The position numbers were made by a program, and so were the translations under genes. A stretch of DNA of 64,000 nt. It comes from Chrysoperla carnea. Taxonomy: Eukaryota > Arthropoda > Insecta > Neuroptera > Chrysopidae. This document shows, in pieces, positions 36,123 to 46,700 of the stretch. The notes below the pieces were generated by a model. That model saw only the letters and a list, made by a program, of their open reading frames with translations, had not been told where the DNA came from and did no database searches. The stretch is taken from the NCBI RefSeq assembly GCF_905475395.1, contig NC_058339.1, positions 60,707,172-60,771,171 on the forward strand. The letters are read 5' to 3'. Within the stretch, counting starts at the first letter, position 1. Every line of letters starts with the position of its first letter.

Positions 36123-37433
36123 CTTTTAAGTTGCTTACTCACCTTCTGATTATTCGCGTGTTTATGTTTTTATTAATTTTTTTTATATCATTTAATTTTC
36201 GGTTTTCAATGATTAGGACAATAAGTACTTAGGTCTACTAAAATACAATATCTCATAAAATATATTGAGACGTAAACCTATAAGACCCCAATAATTTTGA
36301 TTTCTACGAACTTCTTTATTATAGTTAATGATATCAACCAAAAATTTGATATTTCAAAAAAATTTAAATCTCTTAAGGCGTTTCGATAAACCAAAAAACT
36401 TAAATTTTTTGGGTTAATATATAAATTTCAAGTCGATTCTCTGTATGGTTTATGAGAAATGTGCCCTTTTTTGGTAAAAAACGGACTTTGATAGTTAATT
36501 TCTTCTAAATCGTTCAGAGAATCGATATGACTTTTTCACAAAAGACGTAGATATAAAAGACTGATTAATTGATAAATAAAATTTCAAATTTTTGGATGAT
36601 TTTCATTTTTTTGGTTTTGAAATATCTTAAGTAAGGGACTTTCGCAACACTCATTTTACAGGAAAAAATTTTTGAAGACGATAAATTTGAGATGACCCTC
36701 TACTTCTATTTTTAGTCACCATAAAACATATAATTAAGAAATTATCTACGCGAGGTCATATTCCAAAAACATAAACGGAACACTTTTAAAATATACTGTG
36801 CCATATCATTATGTTTTAAATAATTATCATACCTACTTAAAAGTTAGTGCGAAAAAAATATCTTTGTACATACATATAGGTATGAATATTCAAATGTCCT
36901 CTAAATATGCATATTAGGAAACTATTCTAATCTTTTTAATAGATTTTTTATTAGTATATATTATGCTAGTAAACATATGTTTAAAAAGCTTCGCGCACGT
37001 ATCTCTCAGGTGCGTATCCAGAATTGTATAGGAGATTCTTACTAATCCACTCTAATAAAAAGTCAGGGGGTGCCACTATTAAAAACTGGTATATTCGGAA
37101 AACTGGGATTGGATACAGAAATTCATTATAAATAAAATAAAGCGTTACATGCCCTAATTTAAGTTTGCGCTACAGAAAAAAAAATCATTAAAAACTAAAA
37201 ATTTAATAACTAACTTAAAATTTGGAGAAATTGTTCTTAAACATGTTAAGAAGTCACTATTAAATTTTTAAGAAGATTGTCTGTATTAAATATAAATCAG
37301 CCAAAACAAAATAGACGGAGTAGCAGTATATTTTTACAGGCTTTTGTATTTTAACATTTACTACGTCACGCACATAGCACACTGTGTCTAAATAACGTTT
37401 GTAATCTGTGAATTCTTTTATTTTATACCATTA

Positions 37434-37780
37434 TTTTCGTAATTGTATTATCTTTTTTCTGATACAAATTCCGATTGGTTAACAGATCGGTGTAGTTACC
37501 TATATTGACTTACCTGTGGTATGAAAGGATCTACACCGATCTGTTAACCTATCGTAATTGGTTTCAGAAGAAAGAAAATTTTATTACGAAAATGATGGTA
37601 TAGGCTTGCCTGAAACATGGAAAAAATCGATTTAAAATAATTCAATTAAAAATAGCCATGAACACTTTTCGATAGAAAAACTATGATAGGAGTGTTTAAA
37701 ACTCAATATTTCATAAATTTTGTTTTCTTGTTATCAGAAAGAGTGAAGATGTCTTATACTACGATCTTATACCGTCTCTT
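37434..37780. mobile_element. GACGGTATA foldback element, copy 2 (left end truncated)
   Basis: The right arm matches copy 1 (GGCTTGCCTGAAACATGG, AAAAATAGCCATGAACAC, TTTTCGATAGAAAAACTATG, and the terminal ACCGTCTCTT). The left arm starts only at ATACCATTATTTTCG, so the outer half is missing. The centre has its own inverted pair GGTTAACAGATCGGTGTAG. Confidence 0.7.
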
Positions 37781-39720
37781 TTACTAAAATTACCTTTTAA
37801 ATCTTTTTATTTACATCATAATTTAAACAAATAGTGCAACCTATAATTCTACAATATTACCTAAATTGCACCCGATTGCAGTGTGATTGCATATAGTACT
37901 GTTATGGCAAATAAAATCAAATCAGAATGTAACTAATTTCTATGTTACAGGGGAAGGTGTCCTTCAACTTTTGTACGTAATATATTGAAATTATTACTTT
38001 TTTAAGTTTTCAATATCATTAAATAATTTAATAATAACGAAAGAAAAATAAAACTTAATAAATAAATAAAATGTCACGACAACATAGGTACTGTTAGTGC
38101 AGTAAATACGAAAGAAAATACCTCAGATTTTAAAATAATTCTCCCGTCCGGTTTCACACATAGATAATTAATAGTATTTTCTTAAGAAAAAATTGGAAGG
38201 TACGAAAAATTTGTTTTTTGCAAAATAAAAACGGGAAAAGGATTTTGATAAAAAACAAAAAAATAGTGGGGTGTAGAGCTAAAAATACGAAAAAATAGCT
38301 AAAGTGTAGGTAATCCGTTCGAAACATTACGTATAAAACGGTTTTATCGCGAAAATATCGGCTCGTATGATTCGCAGGAAATCCGTTTTGATCTCAAATT
38401 TTTTTCTTTTAATAGTAAGTTTTTGAAAAAAAAAATTTCGTTTCAAAATAATATAAAGTTTCCGAATAATTTGCGAAAATGCAAAAATAGGTACGACAAT
38501 TAAAAAAAAAAGAATCTTCTTCGTTAGAGTTGTCCCAAAATCTTTACACAAGGTTTTTTAAGCTATTATTGGAGTTTGTATTTTTTCCCACAAATTTCAG
38601 CAAAGACCTTTTAAATACATATATTTAACATATTTGTAGGAAAAAATTGCCTATATTTTAAAATTTTTTTTGAAGAATTCTTTCTATATACAAAATAGAC
38701 CTTGTTGAGAGTTTGAGGATCAAACTAATTTAAAGTGTTATTCTATGTCTTACCGTTTAGGGTCTTTATTGGTTATTAAAAAAATCGGAAGAATTAGATG
38801 CAATCTGATATCAGAACTTGATGTTCCCCCTCAAACTCTGCAACTTTTGTATATATATATATATATAATGCTGTTAAGTCCTATCGGAATACGGGTACCG
38901 AAAACTTTTATAGATTTTAAAAACCTACAACAAGTTTATGTTGAGAAACTGCTCATTTCAGAATTTATGTACCCAAATGTCTTATTTGCTTGGACTATGA
39001 TAAAACTAATAATACAGAACTTGAATTTAATATTCTAAAATGCCTAAAATTATAAAAAATGTAGATACAATATAAGGGAAGGGGTGTGTTTTCAATATTT
39101 TTTACTATTTGCGCTACGTAATTAAAGTCAGTCTCTTTATTTATAAGAATTGTTATGACAGTCTAAATCGTAAATATATTTTAGGTCTATGTACATTTTC
39201 CCAACTCATTTTAAATAAGAATTTAAGTAAGGCTGTAGTCAAAATCGTGTCTGACAACTCTTTCCTTTACGAAAATTTGCATAAAGAGACTTATCTTTCT
39301 ATAGGTTTAAACTGGTTTTCTACAGGGGTTGAATAAATATATAGACATTAAGAAATCATAGTAATTTACAAGAATTATGTTTAAATGTATGAATGAATTA
39401 TCTAATAATAATAAAAAACGATTATTTAAAAAATCAAAAAACCTGACTGAATTAAATATAAACTGAAAAGAAAAAAACAAGTCCCGCAGCATACATAGCG
39501 ACCTTAACAGTCGGGGTCCATGATTGGAAAATTTTGAGCCGGTGTAGATTTTAATGGGTCCCGACTGTTACACCACTTACCATAGTTTGTTGACTTTCAT
39601 TTTCAGCCTATGTTGGTCCTTTGAGACCAAACGCGTGAACCGATTTTAACAATTATTACACTGATCGATTTTTCTATTTAATAGCTCTTCAATGATACCC
39701 CACTTGTCATAGTCTACTTT

Positions 39721-40190
39721 TTCACAATATGGCGTCTGGTGCTCGCCATATTAATTTCCATTATTGTCATATCTGCAATAGCACTCGCCGCAAGGTTAGA
39801 ACAAATCGATTGGCCCCAGCGTTTGGTCTCTATTGCGCCACATTGCGAACATATATACATTGTGTTCACAACATGGCGCCTGTTGGTCGTCATATTGAAT
39901 TTTCATTATTGCCATATTTTCAGTAGCACTCTTAAGGTTAAGATAAATCGATTGACGTCAAAATCATCAAAATAGGCCCACGTGTTTGGTCTCTAGTGTA
40001 CCACGTAGTAACACACATAGATAATAAATATTTAGATTATACTAGTAACACACATACATTGTCTTTCACAATATGGCGGCTGGTGATCACCATATTGAAT
40101 TTTCATCACTGCCATATCTTCAGTAGCACTCGCAAGGTTGAGACAAATGGATTGACGTCAGAATCATATAATAATACACACATATATAGA
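39721..40190 (+). repeat. Three tandem copies of a diverged 144-200-bp unit
   Basis: Units begin at 39721, 39865 and 40065, each with TTCACAAyATGGCG, a CATATT(A/G)A(A/T)TTTC block, CAGTAGCACTC-like sequence and (G/A)ATTG(A/G)C. Related text precedes them from about 39595. The open frames here repeat because the DNA repeats; they are not genes. Confidence 0.75.
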
Positions 40191-40658
40191 CTGATTTTAG
40201 TCATTTCCTAGCTGTTTTTTTGACAAACACCCCCCTACCCCATTTTTCCTAATCCCCGTGGTTCGCCGTTACATATTTTTCAATTTTATATTTAGAAATA
40301 GTTAAGTTTAAACCGTAGTTAAAATTTTTTTTTATTTCCATTCAATCTTTACATAAAATTTACATAAAATCGCGTGCGGAGCACTTGTCGAAGGTCTGAA
40401 AGACAATTGGCGCGCGGAAAAGTATAGGACAGTTGACGTCATTAGTGGTTTTCCCAATAATGAGATGTTATTTTCATTGTTATATTTTTAAAAGTGGCTT
40501 TAAGAAACATATAAATTCAAATTGTTATCCAAGGTACAACAGCCTCCCGAACAACTAATGAATAAAATTATTTTTAAAAAAATTTTGAAATTGCATTGCT
40601 TATTAGCAAACATGATATAGGTATCATTACAAATATATTTTTAAAATTTGCGATTTTT

Positions 40659-40664
40659 TTTATT
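40659..40664 (-). terminator. Candidate polyadenylation signal of trehalase B
   Basis: A minus-strand AATAAA lies about 88 nt past the TAA stop at 40752-40754, a normal distance for an insect 3' UTR. Confidence 0.5.
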
Positions 40665-40751
40665 TTAAATAAATAAATTATATAAATATAATATTTTTTA
40701 ATTATGTACATAATTTTAAAACATAGTAAGTATGTTTTGAAATTTAGTTCA

Positions 40752-43700
40752 TTAATCTTCATCAGCAGTTAATTCATCACCATGGGCATTTAACATTTCT
40801 AAAATCACACCATTTGTCCATCCAAATCCAGATTGTACAACATATTCGCCACCACCACCATAACGACCAGGGACCTCGCAATCATATTTTTCAAACATTT
40901 CCTATAAAAAAAAAATTAAATTAGATTTTTATCGACAAACAAATATTACTAATAATTATATGTATTTAGGGTGTGTAATGATAACTTTTCAAGTAGTATC
41001 TAATACTTCAAATTGATATGAAAATTTCTTTGAAAACTTTTATATTTAAAATTTTCCTTGAGTCCTTGAGCCTTGTTAATGATAAAAAAAACTCGTGAAC
41101 AACAGTGCTCCATCACTAAGGTCATATTTTATTTTCCCTACACAATATGCTTCTAATAATTATTAGATCCTTTTTTATTCACAAACTTTTGAATCCTTTA
41201 AATTAATTTTGCTGACCTATCAAGTTGCACAAAGCCTTGAAAACAGGTAAAAAACATGGTAAAAAGGGAATAGGGATGGTGATAAGTCGATACGACCAAA
41301 GATCTTCCTTACACAATAACTCAACTAAATTAAAAAGCATCAACCGTCTAGCTAGATCAATTTTTAGTGGATGTAAAGATACACAAAGCCGTTAAAACCT
41401 CAAAAACATGATATTTTGACGTAAAAAAAAGGAGTTGGGCCGTCAAAGTTAACACCCTCACTTCTTTGAGACTAAATGGATTTTTATAAAATTTCCTGCC
41501 CCCTTGCTTAATTTGGAGGGGCCGAAAAAGGACTGCCCAAATGCAGAAAGAAACAAAGCCCCATGAATCATATTCTAGAGATTATAAAACGATCCATATC
41601 AAAGCACCATTCCCTCTCTCCGCTGACTTCGAGGCAAAGTATAAGTCTATATTTTCGAAGAATAATTATACGCTACATTTTCGTAATTGGCTTTATTACG
41701 CCAAGCAAGCCGGATGTTATAATTTTCTTTAATAACTAATACCGCACAAAAGCATACATGATTAATACTTAAATAACATATTATTCACATTTTTAATTAT
41801 TTGAAAAACATTATTCTAAAAATTATTGCATAATTGCAGGGGGTAGTCAACTTTCTTATATATGAGTAATTAATAATAATTTCCGCGTTTTTAATTGATA
41901 ATGTAATTTTTCATTACTAACAGGGCTTGGAATTTGAGTGAAACTTTAGAATAGTATTATTGTACAAGTTCAAAATTTGTCAATTATTTATGACCGTACT
42001 CAAGCGCGTAATTGACAATCCGTGCGATTTGCATGCGTCATTTTTCTTTACGGATTAGTTATCACTTTTTGTAAGAACACATAACTTCCGAGCGATGAGA
42101 AATAGCAAATTACCACCCTTGTGCGTCAAATAACCAAGTAATCAATTGGATCAATTTTATTTATAACAGCGCGGTTATAAAACCTTATAAACGCGCTGTT
42201 TTTTGTTATAGATTATGAAATAATAGTTAATTTTAAAATATTTCTTTGAAAAATTATGACATCAATTGAAGGTATTTGAGAAAAATACAAAAATGTGAAA
42301 AAATAATGTATTTTTAGGATTAGGCTTTTTTAAAGTTTCTAATGATTAATTATGATATGTAAATAACAAAACACCAAATTATTTTTTATAAAGAATAAGG
42401 ATTATCATTATTTTTAGAAAATAATTTGAGCAAAATTATGCATCCGGTCGCGTGACAGCAAACACCAATCAGATGTTTTGTGAAAGTATTACGTCACACC
42501 ATGTGAAACGCTATATAAACAACATTACATTTTAGCAGAACGAAGCAGGTTACTTGATCACAACTGTTTATAACTTGAATACATAAAAATGGTTGTATGC
42601 AAGGCGTGACATCATTCAAGATACCATGACACTCTACACTGTTTTCAAAGTAAATTTGAATTGGTCTTTGAAAATGCAAAATACTTAATGTAAATAGTGT
42701 TCTTTTTTTTTTAAATAATACTTTTTTGGTGTAAATCAGACACTAATGTAAAGTATAAATCAATTTTTCAAATTTAGGAAAATTTCAAAAGCCTATTGTA
42801 GTGACTCTTATGCTATACAGTAATATATTAGATACAATAATATATTAGGATAATATACCGATAACCCGCAATAACCGGTTTAACGGCAATTTTTATAATT
42901 ATTAAATCTTAATTTCCATTCGAAATTTTCTTTGTTTGTAAGCCCTGATTAAATTTCCAGATTTAAAAAAAAATACAATCAGGGGCGTAGAAACCGCCAA
43001 ATCAGTAGAAGCAATGGTTAGGTTCACTATTATTTTCCATATATTTCAGAAATTAAGGAAAACATATGGTTTAAGATTTGTATGAAAACTGTATTGTAGG
43101 GCGTGGGCTAACTATTTTTTTACAATACGAACGCAATAGCAATAATAGTAAGAATGCCACACTAAATTTCGCCATTTTTAACTCCCTCTCCTTCGTCATG
43201 CTGAGTCACACTAAGCGACCCTCTATAAATAGTATCACGAAAGGTAGACCCCCCTATAAATAGTTCATTTTGATTATTACAAAAAAATTAATATTTAAAA
43301 AATTTCAATAAAGCAATAAATATCTAAAATAACAAGCAAATATATAATTTTTTTTATTTAATATCAGCAGTTCAAGGATTCTTCAAATGCTTGGCAATAT
43401 CTAAAATCGGCATTGAATCATATTTACACGTTCAATACGAATGTCTATCGAGGAAAATAAAACTAAAAAATCAAGAAAAAAATAAAGTGGAATTGTCTGA
43501 TTAATTGCGAACATTAAATTTCGTTAGGCCACCCCGCCTCCTTTTGTCACATCTTGTCACACTTATCATATTTTATGAATGGCCCCAAACAAGAATTTTT
43601 CTTGTTTTTATTTACTTGAAAAACAAGTTTTTCGAGATTTTAATATCATTATTTATTGAAGTCAATTATTATTTTCAAATCTATGTTATTCTATGCGAGT

Positions 43701-46700
43701 GGTTTTTAAATATATTTTCCAAAACAGGGATCCAAAAAACATTTAATTTTGATATAGAGATTCCTAAGCACTAGCTACGGCACTGATTTAAATTGCCAAT
43801 TCGAACTTGGTAATGAGATAAATTCCATAGTTAAATGTAATTTATGATAAAAAATTATTAAGTTAAAAACCGGTGATCCCAGTTTTTTATGACATAATAC
43901 GCAATTTATTAATCAGTAGTATAATAATAAATAAATCAATCAAATTGTAGTGACAGTGTGTTTCAGAACTACACAGTATTAATAATTTAGTGAGCTGTTT
44001 TTTAAAACAATCATGATTTATAATAAAGTTTGCAAATATTTTTAATATGTAGTTTGTATTATGCGTATTGTAACCCAGTTTTAGCCATTATAAAATTTGT
44101 TTATCAGTTAATTTTACATAAAAAAGGTTCTATACAAAATTTCCGTAAAAGCGATTCTCAAAATATTTCGCTGAAAAAACTATCAAAAAAATTTTTTTTT
44201 AAATATAATATTTAAAAAATATTTAAAACAAAATATTTTTATTATCTAAAAAATTAAAAGTATTTATTTTTAATTAGTTTTTTAATATTTTTAACTTATA
44301 AAATATTTTTGAAATTTTCCGTGTAGTATAAAGGAAGCGACTAATTTTTCTCAGTTAAATATTTCGAAAACTATTGATTCTCCGGAAATTTTCTAGAGAA
44401 CCTTTTTTATAAAAAAACTAACTCATGAATAAATTTTATAATAACTAAAACTGCCGTAAACTGAATGGTTTACGAGATATTTGAAAAAAAAAGCTATATT
44501 GCGATTGCTTTTGTAAACTGAATCTTTCACCCAAACATGTTATAGGCGTTTTTTTTAAATAGGAGTCAGTTTTAAAAACAATTATAATTAAGTATTATTG
44601 GATCGGCTCAAACAACCTTTTTTAGATGGTGGCAGATTTTTTAAAAATAATAATAAATCATAAGAATTAGTCCCGGAGCCATGGTTTATAAATATTTGAG
44701 ATTAAAAATATTAACCATTTATGTCAAGTCGACTATAGTATATTTGCATTTTCATAATAGTAGGCAAATTAGTTTTTGACTCCTTGAAAAATAACAAGTT
44801 GGAATGACTTGAATGTACTTGGACTTCCCAAGTATAAGTTATGCAAGTTTGTGACAGTTTTTGAGTAAAGTGGACTATCGAGGGCCAAAAATCATAAAAA
44901 TTCGATTTAAAAACATTGCCTTCCCAATTTTCTGGAAAATAACGTTTTAAGCTAATTTGAACCTGGAGAGGTGATTTTCATCGGGTAAAATTTGTTTCAA
45001 ATTATGATTCTCCAGGTATAAGCTTAAAAATTATCTTAATAAATGTTTTTATTTTGAAGACAAGAAAATTTTTCATTTTGTTTAGATCTCTTCCAAGGAG
45101 TTGCAAAATATTTTTAAAATTTTAAATTTCTATTTTTGGAGATACAGGTTTTGAGCGGCGTGTGGGTATTTAAAATTTGTTAATATGCCTTTGGAATTGG
45201 CACATCATGATTTCTTACATATTACATTATATTTAAAAATCAATTAATATTTTTTATTTCACTCTTCATTAATGCCATGTTCTTTTAATATAAGAGTAGG
45301 CAAATTAGTTTTTGACTCCTTGGAAAATAACACAAAGGTGAGTAAGTAAAAGTTATGCAACTTTGTGACAGGAATCAAAACAACAATTTTGACAGGAAAT
45401 TTGCAATTCCTCTTCCAAGGAATTGCAAAATATTTTAAAAATTATTAAATTTCTGATTTTTGGACAGGTTTTGAGCGACGTGTGGGCTTTTAAAATTTGT
45501 TAATATGTCTTTGGAATTTGCACCAGTGGTGGATTTACAGTAGGGGCAGTCGGGGCTAGTGCCCAGGGCGGTAAATTTTCTAGGGCGGAAAAATTTGGAA
45601 TGTGAGAAAATATTTTCTATACAATATATAATTAACTAATTCTTTTAAATAAACATTTTATTTTTCAAGAATTATAATTTATGCATTATGTATCAAATCA
45701 AAATTTTGTATATTATAATATAGGAAATTTAAGTGAAAACTATTAAAATAGTTTAATTTATTTATTTCCATAAAGGTTTTGCAAAAATAAAATTTGATAT
45801 TTTTATTTTCTGGAATTGATAAATTAATATAGTTTTTTTGAAGAATTAAAAATATTTTCAAATTATGTATGTCTTTTTGATAACAGAAACTTTAATTGAT
45901 CAATGAATTTTCCTAAAATTGGAGAATTATCAAATAATACTAATTAATTTTAATTTAAAAGAACAGTAATAATAATATGTAATACATAATAAATTTTCTG
46001 CAATTAATTAGTTATTCTAATTTTTAAAAAATAAGGTATCAAAACTATTAAAATAAAATTTCAGTCATAGGGCGGCATTTTCTAAAGTGCCCCAGGGCGG
46101 CAGAAATTTAAATCCGGCCCTGATTTGCACATCATGATTTACATTATATATAAAAATTAATTAATATTTTTTATTCCACTCTTAATTATGGCGTGTTTTT
46201 TACCTTTTATTTAAAGAAAACGATAAAAAATTAGGGTTTCCAATTAAAAAAATTAACTTAATAGTTTATCAAGGACCACAGACTACCTAATTGCTTAAAG
46301 CAGAAACTTCCATTATGTTTTACGTCAAATTTAATTTTAAAAAATCTGACAATGAGTAAAAAATGCTTTGAATTTAAGACAAGTTCATGAGTTTATGTTG
46401 CACCCATTTATTGAGTAACTTCAATACATCTGAGCAACTTCAAAAGCTACTTCATACTGTCTACTGAGTTTTTTAAATAGTAATATGCAATACCATAGTA
46501 ATTTACAACAATGCTAATATACTAGTAATTTTCAAAAAGTTTTAACCCAGGAAAATATCTGTTTTTCTGCTTAAAAAATCCATGTGAAATTTTTTCACCG
46601 GGATTATCTTTATTCGGATGTACGAAATGATCTACAAAATGTCCATCGGAAAATCATGTGCGCAAAAAAAATTATTCAATTTTCAAGTACTCGAAAAAAA

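Larger units (their letters stand above)
27213..40751. other. Gene-free interval between SVWC gene and the terminal exon of trehalase B
   Basis: I find no exon here, though the missing 5' exon of trehalase A could be hidden in it. It contains R1 (27932-28480), a foldback (29030-29264), a tRNA-like SINE head (30481-30560), a 230-bp inverted element (31530-31760), a 1.1-kb foldback (32753-33840), a partial foldback (33891-33955), repeat R2 (35067-35235), duplicated segments (35334-36122), a second GACGGTATA foldback (37434-37780) and a three-unit tandem repeat (39721-40190). Confidence 0.5.

Noticed and set aside
39729..40211. Three short open frames in the 39.7-40.2 kb repeat
   Set aside because: They recur because the DNA unit is tandemly repeated; no start context, splice structure or family match supports a gene.
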